Below are positions 9,730-19,307 of a stretch of DNA of 64,000 nt, one piece after another. The stretch's first letter is position 1, and each line of letters opens with the position of its first letter. The position numbers and the translations under genes are program-made. The notes beneath the pieces were generated by a model that was not told the origin of the DNA, did not search any database, and saw nothing but the letters and a program-made list of their open reading frames with translations. The stretch is from Bradyrhizobium nivariense (GTDB lineage: Bacteria > Pseudomonadota > Alphaproteobacteria > Rhizobiales > Xanthobacteraceae), in contig NZ_JARVWW010000007.1 of assembly GCF_029846715.1 (NCBI RefSeq), positions 62,001 to 126,000 of the forward strand, given 5' to 3'.

Positions 9730-10035
9730 TCAGACCGGCTTGAGCGAGCCCTTCTTGCCGCCCGGCAGGTCGATGTTGGTGCAAGTTCCGCCCTGGACGA
9801 ATTTCCAGGCGTTGCCCTGGAAGTCGGTGGTCGAGGTGCCCTGGCAGGTCGTGCCCGGTCCGGCGGCGCAATCGTTCTGGCCCTTAAGTGCGACGCCGAA
9901 GCACTTTTCCTTCTTGGCGGCGACGGCGGCATCGGCCTCCGCCTTGGTCAGCGGGGCGGCGGCGGCGAGCGTTGCGAGCGCAGTTGACATGGCGCCGGCG
10001 AGAACGAGCGTGGTGACGGCGAGTTTGGCAGACAT
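9730..10035 (-). CDS. bufA: Bufferin precursor peptide, BufA-like (DUF2282)
   Basis: A 101-residue secreted peptide of the DUF2282 family. A Sec-type signal (residues 1-27, ending in AAAA) precedes a core with four cysteines at 45, 56, 64 and 85, in the contexts [23 protein letters not shown] and GGTCTN. In studied bufferins these cysteines are modified by the DUF692 enzyme, and the product binds copper in the periplasm. The ATG at 10035 is chosen because it follows a strong AAGGAGA ribosome-binding site and directly begins the signal peptide. It is the first gene of the four-gene operon. The copper link is family knowledge and was not read from this sequence. Confidence 0.9.
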   Translation of the reverse strand: MSAKLAVTTLVLAGAMSTALATLAAAAPLTKAEADAAVAAKKEKCFGVALKGQNDCAAGPGTTCQGTSTTDFQGNAWKFVQGGTCTNIDLPGGKKGSLKPV

Positions 10036-10337
10036 CGGCTTCTCCTTTTGAGATGGCATCGCTTTGCAAGCGAAAAGCGCATAGTCCTGTTCGCCTCGCT
10101 CACGGCCCGCGTTACATTCGAGCCGCTCACGAGTCCGTGAGACCGTTGGGTGAGCGCACACAGGCCCTGCACCAATTTGCGGGCAGGTGGCCGGCCAAAT
10201 CCAATGCCTTGGCGCTATCGAGACGTTAGCGGCAGAGCATTGGCGGGTGCTGACCGGGCCTGCCAGACGTAACGAACGGCGGTGCTCCACGTAGAGCGAT
10301 GTCAGGAACCACGCGCGGCCCGAGGGCGGAAGCAGCG

Positions 10338-12428
10338 ATGAATGTCGATCCCGGACGGCAGTTTCACGCGATCGCCAGGCTGACGGTCAGCATTCGCCTC
10401 GCTGTCTCGGCGCTGGTCCTGACCGCCATCCTGCTGACGGCCGCCCTCTCCAGCCTGTTGTGGTGGCGCACGGCGGAGGCGACCAGCCGGCAGCTTGCCT
10501 CGACCATCAACGAGCAGATCGTGGCGGCGGTGCGCAAGGAAGTCTCGGCCATCGTCGACGAGGCGCGCGCCGCGCACACCGCGATCCGCACGCTGTTCCT
10601 CCAGAACGTGCTCGATACCCGCGAGGCCGACAAGCGTGAATTCGTGTTCCTGTCGCAACTGCAATCGCAGGCGACGATCTCCTGGGTCGCCTTCGGCTGG
10701 CCCGACGGGTCCTTCTTCGCCGCGCACAAGCTCGGCGACCGCCGCCTGGAAATGATGGAGATATCGCTGACCGATCATGCCGGCCAGCGCCGCGTCGACG
10801 AATATGACGTTGTTCCCGGCGATATCGAATTCGCCAATCGCCGCTTCGAGCCGACTGAGTTCCGCGTCGCTGATCAAGCCTGGTTCAAGGCCGGGCTCAC
10901 CGCCGACGAGCCGCAATGGTTCAGGGTGCTGGACCATCCGACCGGCGAGCGGCCGTCGATTACCTTTGCGGGCCCAATCGACGTCTATCAGGAACGGCAG
11001 GGCGTCCTGGCCGTGGTCATCGAATATACGAGGCTCGCGCGCTTTCTGTCGCAGCTCGAGGTCGGGCGCACGGGAACAGCGTTCATCGTCGATCACAGCG
11101 GCGAGCTCGTCGCCGCGCCGGACAAGAATGCCGACGAGCTGCACCCTGCGCGCGGTGACACCGCGCTGCTCCCGCTGGCGCGCGTCGCGCTGGAAAAGGC
11201 AGGCGAGGCTGGCCGCAAGGAGGCTTGGCGGAGCCGGCTCACGTCAAGTGGCGCGGCCTATGAGGTCGCGCTCACGCCGCTGCCGTTCCCCGGCTGGTCG
11301 CTCGCGACCGTGATCCCGGAGGCGGAATTTCTCGGTCCGGTCGAGACGACGCTGCGGCGGCTGATCCTCGGCCTTGCCGTCGGCGCTGTGCTCGCGGCAC
11401 TGGCCTCGGCCATGCTGGCGCGTTCCGTCATCGCCGCGCCGCTGTCGCGCGTCGTCGGCGAGCTTCGCCATGTCGAGGCTTTCGCGCTGGAGCGGGTCCG
11501 CCGCCATCCGTCGCGGCTCAAGGAGATTGCGAGCCTGTCGGGCGCGATCGCCGAGATGGCGGCCGGCCTCTCCGCGTTCCGAAAATTCATCCCGGCCGAC
11601 CTCGTCCGTGCCCTGCTGCGCCAGGGCGTCGAGGCCCGGCCCGGCGGCAGCATCCAGGAGCTCAGCGTGATGTTCGTCGACATCGCCGGCTTCACCGGAT
11701 TGTCCGAGCGGCTCGGCGATCGCGTGGTGCCGCTGTTATCGCGCTATCTCGACCTCGCCTCCGAGGCCGTCGTCGCCAATGGCGGCACCATCGACAAATT
11801 CATCGGCGACGCCGTGATGGCGTTCTGGGGCGCGCCGCAGCCGCAGGCCGATCACGCGCTGCGCTGCTGTCGCGCGGCGCTCGGCTGCCGCAGGGCCGTC
11901 GAGGCGTCGGGGCTTTCCGACGACCGCGGACAGCCTCTCCAGATCCGGATCGGGGTCAATTCCGGCCGCATGCTGGTCGGCAACATCGGTTCGGAGCTGC
12001 GCCTGAATTACACCGTGATCGGCGATGCCGTGAACGTCGCGAGCCGCCTCGAGGGCGCCAACAAATCCTACGGCACGCAAATCCTGATTGGCGACGCGAC
12101 CGAACGTCTCGCACGCGGTGCCATCGTGACGCGCGAGATTGAGAGCATCGCCGTGTATGGACGTGAGGAGGGCTTCCCGGTCTACGAATTGATCGGACTT
12201 GCCGGCGAGAGCGGCGGTGAGACGCTCGACTGGATCGTCCGCTACGAACAGGGCCTCGCCAACTATCGCGCGCGCCGGTTTGCCGCCGCGTTCTCTGATT
12301 TCGAAGCCGTGCTGGATGAGCGCGGCCAGGATCGGCCGGCCGAACTCATGCGCGACCGTTGTCGGCAGTTCGTCGCCGACGCGCCCGATGCGTCATGGCG
12401 CCCGGTCGCGGCGCTGACGACGAAGTAG
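10338..12428 (+). CDS. Membrane class III adenylate/guanylate cyclase with extracytoplasmic sensor
   Basis: A protein of about 696 residues. An N-terminal transmembrane helix (about 20-45) is followed by a periplasmic region of about 300 residues resembling dCache sensors, a second helix, a HAMP-like linker and a C-terminal class III cyclase domain. The cyclase shows the metal-binding [17 protein letters not shown], the [14 protein letters not shown] hairpin and [18 protein letters not shown], so all catalytic positions appear intact and cAMP synthesis is likely. The start at 10338 follows a GGCGGAAG stretch; an ATG at 10299 in the same frame is possible. It is one of three cyclases within 8.5 kb. 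Confidence 0.85.
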   Translation: MNVDPGRQFHAIARLTVSIRLAVSALVLTAILLTAALSSLLWWRTAEATSRQLASTINEQIVAAVRKEVSAIVDEARAAHTAIRTLFLQNVLDTREADKREFVFLSQLQSQATISWVAFGWPDGSFFAAHKLGDRRLEMMEISLTDHAGQRRVDEYDVVPGDIEFANRRFEPTEFRVADQAWFKAGLTADEPQWFRVLDHPTGERPSITFAGPIDVYQERQGVLAVVIEYTRLARFLSQLEVGRTGTAFIVDHSGELVAAPDKNADELHPARGDTALLPLARVALEKAGEAGRKEAWRSRLTSSGAAYEVALTPLPFPGWSLATVIPEAEFLGPVETTLRRLILGLAVGAVLAALASAMLARSVIAAPLSRVVGELRHVEAFALERVRRHPSRLKEIASLSGAIAEMAAGLSAFRKFIPADLVRALLRQGVEARPGGSIQELSVMFVDIAGFTGLSERLGDRVVPLLSRYLDLASEAVVANGGTIDKFIGDAVMAFWGAPQPQADHALRCCRAALGCRRAVEASGLSDDRGQPLQIRIGVNSGRMLVGNIGSELRLNYTVIGDAVNVASRLEGANKSYGTQILIGDATERLARGAIVTREIESIAVYGREEGFPVYELIGLAGESGGETLDWIVRYEQGLANYRARRFAAAFSDFEAVLDERGQDRPAELMRDRCRQFVADAPDASWRPVAALTTK

Positions 12429-12655
12429 TCGAGAGACCCGGAACAGGTTGCCGAACGAGGTGGTCGGCGGGGCTGTTTTCCGCATCCTGTTCAGCCTCCG
12501 CAATCACGAGATTCAGTTGCACGTGATAGCCAATCCGCCTAATAGAATTGGACAAATGAACAAATAGCATGGTCGATTACCGAAAGGTGGGGCCATGGAG
12601 GAACAGTGCCCTGGGCGCACAGCGCGCGAGGGTGGCCCGAGGATGGAAGCGCAGC

Positions 12656-13498
12656 ATGCCGCAGGCGGATGGTTTTGGTTTGGCAGGCGTGATCGGCATG
12701 CCGGTCGCGCATTCGCGCTCGCCCGTCATTCACAATTATTGGCTGAAGGCCCACGGCATCCGCGGCGCCTATGTGCCGCTCGCGGTCAAGCCGGAGCGGC
12801 TGGAAGATGCGCTCCGTGGACTTGTCGCGCTCGGCTTTCGCGGCTGCAACGTCACCATGCCGCACAAGCAGACGGCAATGCCGCTGCTCGACCGTGTCAA
12901 CGAGACCGCGAAGCGTATCGGCGCCGTCAACACCATCGTGGTCGAACAAGACGGCACGCTCTCCGGCTTCAACAATGATGGCAACGGCTTTGTCCAGAGC
13001 CTGCGCGATGCCAAGCCCGACTGGCGCGGCGACGCCGGGCCGATCCTGCTATTGGGCGCCGGCGGCGCATCGCGCGCGGTGGTGGTGGCGCTGCTCGAAA
13101 ACGGTGCGCGCGAAATCCGCATCGCCAATCGTACTCCTGAGAAGGCGCAGGCCCTTGCAAACGACTTCGGTGCCGCCGTCAGCACCGTCGCGTGGGATGC
13201 ACGCGGCGCGGCGCTCGCGGATGCCGCCCTCCTCGTCAACTGCACCGATCGCGGCATGGTCGGCAAGAGCGCGCTCGAGATCGACCTGTCGCGCTTGAGG
13301 CCCGAAACGCTCACCGCCGATCTCATCTATACCCCGCTGGAGACGCCGTTCCTGGCTGATGCCCGCGCGCGGGGCTGCACCACGGTGAACGGGCTCGGCC
13401 TCCTGCTCAACCAGGCCCGGCTCGCCTTCAAGGCCTGGTTCGGAATCATGCCTGATGTGACGCCCGAGCTGATCAAGGCGATCGAGGCGACGTTCTGA
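12656..13498 (+). CDS. Shikimate/quinate dehydrogenase-like protein (AroE family)
   Basis: A 280-residue AroE-family oxidoreductase that would interconvert 3-dehydroshikimate and shikimate (or quinate) with NAD(P)H. The substrate loop SRSP, the catalytic lysine in MPHK, the aspartate in NNDGNGF and the dinucleotide-binding GAGGASRAVV are all visible. The ATG at 12656 begins just before the conserved FGLAGVIGMPVAHSRSP; the frame extends upstream to 12569 but that part looks non-coding. Its neighbours, an amidohydrolase and an ABC binding protein, suggest a catabolic role (aromatic or cyclitol acids) rather than the biosynthetic aroE. That role is inferred from context. Confidence 0.8.
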   Translation: MPQADGFGLAGVIGMPVAHSRSPVIHNYWLKAHGIRGAYVPLAVKPERLEDALRGLVALGFRGCNVTMPHKQTAMPLLDRVNETAKRIGAVNTIVVEQDGTLSGFNNDGNGFVQSLRDAKPDWRGDAGPILLLGAGGASRAVVVALLENGAREIRIANRTPEKAQALANDFGAAVSTVAWDARGAALADAALLVNCTDRGMVGKSALEIDLSRLRPETLTADLIYTPLETPFLADARARGCTTVNGLGLLLNQARLAFKAWFGIMPDVTPELIKAIEATF

Positions 13499-13523
13499 CA
13501 CGCACATTCGGGAGTTCTGCGCC

Positions 13524-14369
13524 ATGACACTGCCGGCGTACCCCAGGATCGACTGCCACGTCCACGCCATCGATCCCGTTCGCTTTCCCTACGGGGCTGA
13601 CACGCCATACCGTCCGAGCGGGCAGGAGATCGCGCCCGCGGCGCAACTCATCCGCGTGTTCGACGCCTTCGATGTCAGGCACGCGCTGGTCGTCGCCACC
13701 AATACCGGTTACGGCAGCGACAGCCGCATCCTGCTCGACACGCTGAAGCAGGGCGGCGGCCGCTTTCGGGGTGTCGCCGTGGTCGAGAACGACGTCGACA
13801 TCAGCGAGCTCGAACGCTTGAAAGCCGCCGGCGTGATCGGCGTCGCCTTCAACGTGCCGTTCCACGGCGCCGATTATTATCGCCATTCGGCGCCGCTATT
13901 GGAGAAGCTGACGAGCCTTGGCCTGTTCCTCCAGATTCAGGTCGAGCAGGATCAGTTGCTCGAGCTGCTACCGCTCATTGAAAAATCAAATGTGCGACTC
14001 GTGTTCGACCATTGCGGTCGTCCCCCGGTCGCGCAGGGCGTGAGGGGCAAAGCCTTCCGGGCGCTGCTGGCGATCGGCCGCGCGCGCGACGCGCATATCA
14101 AACTCTCCGGCTATTACAAGTTCTCGCAGCAGCCGCATCCCTACGAGGACACCTGGCCGTTCATCGCCGCGCTGGTCGAAGCCTTCACGCTCGATCGCTG
14201 CGTCTGGGGCTCGGACTATCCGTTCCTGCGCGCAGCCGAACGGCTCGACTACGGGCCGCTGCTCGCAGTGCTGACAAAACTGTTCCCGGATCCGGGCGAC
14301 CAGCACCGCCTGCTCTGGCAAACGCCGGCAAAGCTGCTCGGCTTTGGCGGCGCGGCAGATCGAGCATAA
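13524..14369 (+). CDS. Amidohydrolase_2 family hydrolase (LigI/PDC hydrolase-like)
   Basis: A 281-residue TIM-barrel hydrolase of the amidohydrolase-2 family. The metal-binding HxH is in IDCHVHAIDP near the N-terminus, with VFDHCGRPP in the middle and WGSDYPF near the C-terminus, the pattern of 2-pyrone-4,6-dicarboxylate and related lactone hydrolases. It lies 25 bp after the shikimate dehydrogenase-like gene and 21 bp before an ABC binding protein, so the three genes probably form one operon for uptake and breakdown of a ring compound. The true substrate is not determined. Confidence 0.8.
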   Translation: MTLPAYPRIDCHVHAIDPVRFPYGADTPYRPSGQEIAPAAQLIRVFDAFDVRHALVVATNTGYGSDSRILLDTLKQGGGRFRGVAVVENDVDISELERLKAAGVIGVAFNVPFHGADYYRHSAPLLEKLTSLGLFLQIQVEQDQLLELLPLIEKSNVRLVFDHCGRPPVAQGVRGKAFRALLAIGRARDAHIKLSGYYKFSQQPHPYEDTWPFIAALVEAFTLDRCVWGSDYPFLRAAERLDYGPLLAVLTKLFPDPGDQHRLLWQTPAKLLGFGGAADRA

Positions 14370-14390
14370 CAAGACAGCGGAGGAGACATC

Positions 14391-15545
14391 ATGAGGCACC
14401 TTGCAGGGGCGGTCGTCATGGCGATCGCGGCAGCGCTGGGCGCAAGTGGTGCGCAGGCGCAGAGCACGGTCTACCTGCCCGATGTCATCGAGCTCTCCGG
14501 CCCCGGCGCGGTGTCGGGCACCAACTGGCGTGACGGCGTCGCGCTCGCCGTCGATGAGATCAACAATGCCGGCGGCATCTTGGGCCGCAAGATCGCGACC
14601 GAGCATCTCGACACCCAGAGCAACCCCGGCGTCTCGCGTGCGCAGGTGCAGAAGGTTTTGGACAGGGATCCCTATGTCGTGCTCGGGCCGATCTATTCCG
14701 GCTCGGTCAAGGTCAACATGGCGCTGACGCAAGCTGCCGAGATCCCGCAGATCGTCGGCGCCGAGGCCGCCGACATCACCACGCAGGGAAACCCCTGGGT
14801 GTTCCGCACCGCCTTCGGCCAGCAATTCTCGATGCCGAAGATCGCCAACTATCTGCACGACAGGCTCAAGGTGAAGACGGTTGCGCTGGTCTGGGTCAAC
14901 AACGATTTCGGCAAGGGCGGCCACGACAATTTTGCGAAGGAGATGAAGGCCCGCAACATCGAGATCGCGGCCGACATCTCCACCGAGCAGGGCCAGGTCG
15001 ATTTCGGCTCCGACGTGATCAAGCTCAAGGGCGCCAAGGCCGACGCCATCTTTGTCTACACCAACGAGGAGGAGAGCGCCCGCTTCCTGATCGAGGCGAA
15101 GCGGCAGGGTCTGGCGACGCCGCTGTTCGGCGAGACCACGCTGCTCAGCCAGAAGGTGGTCGAGCTCGCCGGCCCCGCCGCCAACGGCGTGCGCGGCCAT
15201 GTCGGCCTTTCCGCCGATGCGCCGGTGCCGGCGATCGAGGACTTCACCAGGAAGTTCAGCGAGCGCTACAAGTACCGGCCCGACCACAACGGCATCAAGG
15301 GCTACAACGCCGTCTATCTCGTCAAATACGTCACCGAGAAAATCGGCAAGTTCGACAGCAAGGCGTTTGGCGCCGCGATGAAGGGCCTGACGCTGACGCC
15401 CGACAAGGCGCCTGGCATGCTGATGGAAGCGAGCTGGGACCAGAACGGCGACATCGATCGCGCCAGCTTCCTCGCCGAGATCGTCGACGGCAAGCAGAAG
15501 ATCGTCGAGACGCTGCCGAAGCTGAAGGGCGGCAAGGGCGAGTGA
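14391..15545 (+). CDS. ABC transporter periplasmic binding protein (branched-chain amino acid type)
   Basis: A 384-residue LivJ-like (Peripla_BP_6) protein with a signal peptide over residues 1-23 (ending SGAQAQ). Typical fold features are LSGPGAVSGTNWRDGVALAVDEINNAGG (read in part), followed by the lobe motif VVLGPIYSGSV. Proteins of this group in rhizobia often bind aromatic acids rather than amino acids. No permease or ATPase genes follow, so it must borrow a transporter encoded elsewhere. The operon with the dehydrogenase and amidohydrolase hints at an aromatic or alicyclic acid ligand. Confidence 0.85.
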   Translation: MRHLAGAVVMAIAAALGASGAQAQSTVYLPDVIELSGPGAVSGTNWRDGVALAVDEINNAGGILGRKIATEHLDTQSNPGVSRAQVQKVLDRDPYVVLGPIYSGSVKVNMALTQAAEIPQIVGAEAADITTQGNPWVFRTAFGQQFSMPKIANYLHDRLKVKTVALVWVNNDFGKGGHDNFAKEMKARNIEIAADISTEQGQVDFGSDVIKLKGAKADAIFVYTNEEESARFLIEAKRQGLATPLFGETTLLSQKVVELAGPAANGVRGHVGLSADAPVPAIEDFTRKFSERYKYRPDHNGIKGYNAVYLVKYVTEKIGKFDSKAFGAAMKGLTLTPDKAPGMLMEASWDQNGDIDRASFLAEIVDGKQKIVETLPKLKGGKGE

Positions 15546-15567
15546 GGGACCCGTAGGCACCCCGTAG

Positions 15568-15593
15568 CCCGGATGAGCGAAGCGATATCCGGG
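15568..15593. repeat. Short inverted repeat, CCCGGAT...ATCCGGG
   Basis: Seven-base perfect arms CCCGGAT and ATCCGGG enclose a 12-base centre containing GAGCGAAGCG. It lies 23 bp after the ABC binding protein stop. The form resembles a short intergenic repeat common in Bradyrhizobium genomes (recalled, not checked). It may act as a transcript-end hairpin, but no T-run follows. Confidence 0.6.
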
Positions 15594-15702
15594 AGGTGGC
15601 CCCGCATGTCGCTCCGCAAAACCGGTTGGCAAAGTCGGCCCATCGCGCGCATGGTGTGCTGATGACATCAGCCCACCTGCGTTTCCCGGACGGCTCCAGA
15701 AC

Positions 15703-16287
15703 ATGAAAACCACGCTGCTGAAATCCGACGACTACGCCCGCTCGCCCTGGAAGAACGGCGGCGGCATTTTCACCGATATCACGGATGCCCATCGCGCTGA
15801 CGCCCCAGTGAAGGATTGGGACAGCCTGCTGTGGCGCTTTGCTTCCACGCCGATCGTGGCGCCCGGTCCCTTCTCGTATATGCCCGGCATCGACCGGCTG
15901 CAGATGGTCGTCGGCGGACGCGGCCTGGTGCTGAAGGCGCCCACGCAGGAATTCGACGAGCGCGAGCCGTTCACGACGGTGCGCTTCACCGGCGAGCTCG
16001 AGATCGTCACCGAGCTCGAGGAAGGCCCGGTCGAGGTCGTGAATTTGATGGGCCGGCGCGGTACGGCGGAGATCGACCTGCTGGCGCTCAGGGAGCCCGG
16101 TGAGCGGCGATTGTCCGCCGGCACGCATCTGGTCTATGCGGCGCGCGGCGACTGCAGCATCCGTCTCGACGGCGCGGATTTTGCGATTTCGCACGAAAAC
16201 ACGTTGAAGGTCGAACTGACCGGGGCGTCGACGCTTGCGCTCGTCTCGGGGCTGGCCGTGCTGGGGTCTATCCAGATCGTCGGCTGA
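15703..16287 (+). CDS. HutD/Ves family cupin protein
   Basis: A 194-residue protein of the HutD family, with the hallmark N-terminal SPWKNGGGIFTDI and the later FSYMPGIDRLQMVVGG segment. HutD is a double-stranded beta-helix protein often encoded with histidine-utilisation genes and proposed to limit their activity, probably by binding a small ligand such as formylglutamate. No hut genes are present here, so this is a stand-alone copy. The start at ATG 15703 gives the normal family length. Confidence 0.85.
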   Translation: MKTTLLKSDDYARSPWKNGGGIFTDITDAHRADAPVKDWDSLLWRFASTPIVAPGPFSYMPGIDRLQMVVGGRGLVLKAPTQEFDEREPFTTVRFTGELEIVTELEEGPVEVVNLMGRRGTAEIDLLALREPGERRLSAGTHLVYAARGDCSIRLDGADFAISHENTLKVELTGASTLALVSGLAVLGSIQIVG

Positions 16288-16399
16288 ACAGCGTTCCTGC
16301 CCACCAGAGCGATGCGCACAATCCATGCAACTGGCTAGGTTGACGCCGTCGCGCCGGAACACGATATGTCGGTGACGCAAACCGCCGTCGAGGCAGACA

Positions 16400-17590
16400 A
16401 TGAACGCGCCGCCAAACCATGCTTCCGTCCACTCCGACAGCGTCGTCGACTGGCTGACCAACGGCACGCGCGACGAGCGCTTCATCGACAACATTTTTGC
16501 CGAGATGTGCATCCGCCTCCAGCAGGCCGGCATTCCGCTGGCGCGGTCGACGCTGCACGTGCTGATCCACCACCCGCAATGGCTCGGGGCCCGCTTCATA
16601 TGGTCCGACGGCATGCGCGAGGCGGAGATTGCGCGGGTCGACTATGACGTCCGCGAGCGGTCCGAATTCATCGGCAGTCCGGCCAACGAAATGTTCGACG
16701 GCGCGACCGAGGTGCGCGAGAATCTCGAACGGGACCCCGCGCTCGGCCGCAAGCACGCCCTCTACGACGAGATGCGCGCGAAAGGCCTGACCGACTATGT
16801 GGCCTGGCCGCTCTATCACACGCTCGGCAAGCGCCATCTCGTCACCTTCGCGACCAACCGGCCCGGCGGGTTCGACGACACCCATGTCGCGGCCCTCAAG
16901 AACATATTGCCGGTGCTGGCGCTGGTCAGCGAGATCCGCATCAAGAACCGCCTGGCGCGGACGCTGCTCGAGACCTATGTCGGCTCCCATGCCGGCGAGC
17001 TCATCCTGGCCGGCGCCACGCGGCGCGGCACCGGCACGACGGTGCGCGCCGCGATCATGATCTGCGATCTGCGCGAGTTCACGAAAATTTCCGACAACTG
17101 GCCGCGCGACGACGTCATCGATCTGCTCAACGACTATTTCGACGCGATGTCGGAGCCGATCGCGCGGCACGGCGGCGAGATCCTCAAATTCATCGGTGAC
17201 GGGCTGCTCGCCATCTTCCCGCTGAGCGAGCCCAACGCCTGCGCAAACCTGCTGCATGCCGTGACCGAAGCCCGTCAGGCCATGATCGCGTTGAACGAGC
17301 GCAACAACGGGACCGGCCGCGCGCCGCTGAACTACGGCATCGGCGTCCATGTCGGCGACGTCATGTACGGCAATATCGGATCGTCCACCCGGCTCGACTT
17401 CACCGTCATCGGTCCCGCCGTCAACATGGCCTCGCGCCTCGAAGCTTTGACCAAGCAATTGGGAAAGACGGTGCTGCTGTCACGCGCGTTTGCGGATCTC
17501 GTCGACCGCCAATTCGATCTGGAGCGCGTTGGTGAGCACGGCGTGCGTGGCTTCAGCGAGCCGATCGAGCTGTTTGCGTATCACGGCTGA
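16400..17590 (+). CDS. Soluble class III adenylate/guanylate cyclase
   Basis: A 396-residue cytoplasmic cyclase. The N-terminal half (about 1-195) has no clear membrane segment and resembles a GAF-like sensory module often found in rhizobial cyclases. The C-terminal catalytic domain contains AAIMICDLREFTKISD (metal-binding aspartates), ILKFIGDGLLAIF and DFTVIGPAVNMASRLEAL. The adenine-specifying aspartate usually seen in VIGDAVN is a proline here, so nucleotide choice or activity may differ. It follows HutD on the same strand after 112 bp. Confidence 0.85.
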   Translation: MNAPPNHASVHSDSVVDWLTNGTRDERFIDNIFAEMCIRLQQAGIPLARSTLHVLIHHPQWLGARFIWSDGMREAEIARVDYDVRERSEFIGSPANEMFDGATEVRENLERDPALGRKHALYDEMRAKGLTDYVAWPLYHTLGKRHLVTFATNRPGGFDDTHVAALKNILPVLALVSEIRIKNRLARTLLETYVGSHAGELILAGATRRGTGTTVRAAIMICDLREFTKISDNWPRDDVIDLLNDYFDAMSEPIARHGGEILKFIGDGLLAIFPLSEPNACANLLHAVTEARQAMIALNERNNGTGRAPLNYGIGVHVGDVMYGNIGSSTRLDFTVIGPAVNMASRLEALTKQLGKTVLLSRAFADLVDRQFDLERVGEHGVRGFSEPIELFAYHG

Positions 17591-17847
17591 GGCGGGATGC
17601 CCGCGGTCACGCAAGCCTCCCCGATCGCAGGAAGCCGATATTCGACGATCACTGTTTGATCCGGTCCAGCTTCGACGGCCGGCTTCACCGGAGACGCCGC
17701 GTCACTCATGCGACAAAATTTGCCGGTCTCGCCGCACGCGTCAAACGCTTGGGAGTCCTGTTGCCAACGCAGGATTGTGTGACTACGCTCGGCGCCAGGC
17801 CCGCCCAAGCGTTTCGTCCAAGCGTTTTATCGATCGGCCGCACGTTC

Positions 17848-18645
17848 ATGCCAAAATTCCTCCGCATCGGAATCCATCAGTCGAACATATCGGGTTACAC
17901 GTCGAAGGCGTGGTGCGTCCGGCGCGTTGGCACGACGATCCTCCTGAAATGGGGCGCCGTGGAGGTCGAGGGCGCGGGCGACGAGCGAAAGGTCTACTGG
18001 ACGCGTCTGCCGCAGGAGAAGACAATTCGCTGCGGCAGCGCGCAGCGTGCCCAGGATTACGCAAAGGCCGCGATCGCGCGGCGCCGCAATCATCGCTATG
18101 AACCGCTGGCCGGCGCGATCGTGCTCCGGCGCCGACCGGCCGGGGGCAACACTGAACTCAAGCGGGCGCTCGCCACGATCCTGATCGTCGACATCGTAGG
18201 CTCCACCGCAAAAGCCGCAAAGCTCGGCGATGCGCGCTGGACCAAAATCATGGGCCACTATTACGCGGCGGTCCGCAAGGAGCTGAAGAGTTCGCGCGGC
18301 AAGGAAGTCACGACGACGGGCGACGGCGTGCTGGCGACGTTCAAGGCACCGGCTGCCGGCATCAGTTGCGCGGCCGCGATCCAGAAGGCCGTGCGTACGC
18401 TGGGGCTCGAGATCAGGGTCGGGCTGCATGCCGGCGAATACACGGTCAGCGGTGGCGAAATGGTCGGCCTCGCCTTCCACATCGGCACGCGCGTCGCCGC
18501 CAAGGCGCGCGCCGGGGAAGTGCTGGTGTCGAGCGCGGTCAAGGAACTACTGGTGTCGCAGTCCGAGATCCGCTTCAGGGATCACGGCGTGCACCAGCTC
18601 AAGGGCGTGCCGGAGCGGTGGAGGTTGTGGCGGGTGGAGCATTGA
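17848..18645 (+). CDS. WGR-like domain fused to class III cyclase domain
   Basis: A 265-residue protein. Residues 1-85 resemble a WGR domain (VGTTILLKWGAVEVEG, then a lysine/arginine-rich helix ending HRYEPL), a nucleic-acid-binding fold otherwise found in PARPs and DNA-linked proteins. Residues about 105-265 form a class III cyclase domain with ILIVDIVGSTAKAAKLGD, TTTGDGVLATF and FHIGTRVAAKARAGEVLV. The ATG at 17848 starts immediately before the WGR-like part; the frame is open back to 17656 but that stretch looks untranslated. It could link nucleic-acid sensing to cyclic nucleotide output. The WGR call is by eye. Confidence 0.7.
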   Translation: MPKFLRIGIHQSNISGYTSKAWCVRRVGTTILLKWGAVEVEGAGDERKVYWTRLPQEKTIRCGSAQRAQDYAKAAIARRRNHRYEPLAGAIVLRRRPAGGNTELKRALATILIVDIVGSTAKAAKLGDARWTKIMGHYYAAVRKELKSSRGKEVTTTGDGVLATFKAPAAGISCAAAIQKAVRTLGLEIRVGLHAGEYTVSGGEMVGLAFHIGTRVAAKARAGEVLVSSAVKELLVSQSEIRFRDHGVHQLKGVPERWRLWRVEH

Positions 18646-18681
18646 GGGGAGGCCGGCCCGCGTTCCGGTCTGGCAGGCCCG

Positions 18682-18975
18682 CTATCTGCGTTCGAGTATC
18701 ACAGCTTCCCAGAAATACCGCGACGCTTCGGCCTGCGCTTCGTACGCGCCCATCCCGATGTCGCGGAGAAACTCGGGCTTGTCTCTGAGATCCGCACGCA
18801 GCTCTGCTCTGAAACGAGACCGCTGCCACCATGTCACCGGCAGGCCGAAGATCGCGCGGATGCTAAGTCCATCAGCACCCGAGGCGAACCCCGTTGCCGG
18901 TATGACCGCCGCCCGCTCGGGACTGGCGGCTTGCGCCCTCGCGGGCGTCATTGTCTGCAAGGCTTGCGATTGCAT
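18682..18975 (-). CDS. DUF1127 small arginine-rich protein
   Basis: A 97-residue protein whose second half matches the DUF1127 pattern: a tryptophan/arginine-rich helix (VTWWQRSRFRAELR) followed by FLRDIGMGAYEAQAEASRYFW. In alphaproteobacteria such small proteins take part in phosphate or RNA regulation and stress responses, but most are uncharacterised. The N-terminal 45 residues are Ala-rich and not conserved in the family. It is convergent with the WGR-cyclase gene. Confidence 0.75.
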   Translation of the reverse strand: MQSQALQTMTPARAQAASPERAAVIPATGFASGADGLSIRAIFGLPVTWWQRSRFRAELRADLRDKPEFLRDIGMGAYEAQAEASRYFWEAVILERR

Positions 18976-19307
18976 GTTGTCAAAATCTCCGAACTAAATC
19001 GTGGTCGCCGGCGCGCGCCAAGCCGCTGACACGGCGCCGGCCTCTCACCCGGCGACAATGCTCGCCGCGGTGGTTGCCTGGCGCCCAGGAAACATACGGC
19101 CGTCGTGTCCGGCGTTAGTCCGGCGTGACAGAGCCGTTATTTTCTCCACGGAGACGTGACGATGTTCGAAATGCATGGGCTGGAGGGTGTCGGCCGCGCA
19201 TTTCCGGCGTGATCCGGGGACGGCGCTCCGTCCCCGAGCCTTGCGGGAGTATTGGCCGATCTCGCGTGCAATGTTCCGAGGGCGTGCCCACGCCCGGATC
19301 GACGCCG
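18976..19307. other. Intergenic stretch without a convincing gene
   Basis: About 330 bases between the DUF1127 gene and the oxidoreductase gene. Several open frames cross it on both strands, but none has a ribosome-binding site, a family motif or codon use like its neighbours. It should contain the DUF1127 promoter; no clear operator or hairpin was found. Confidence 0.6.
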
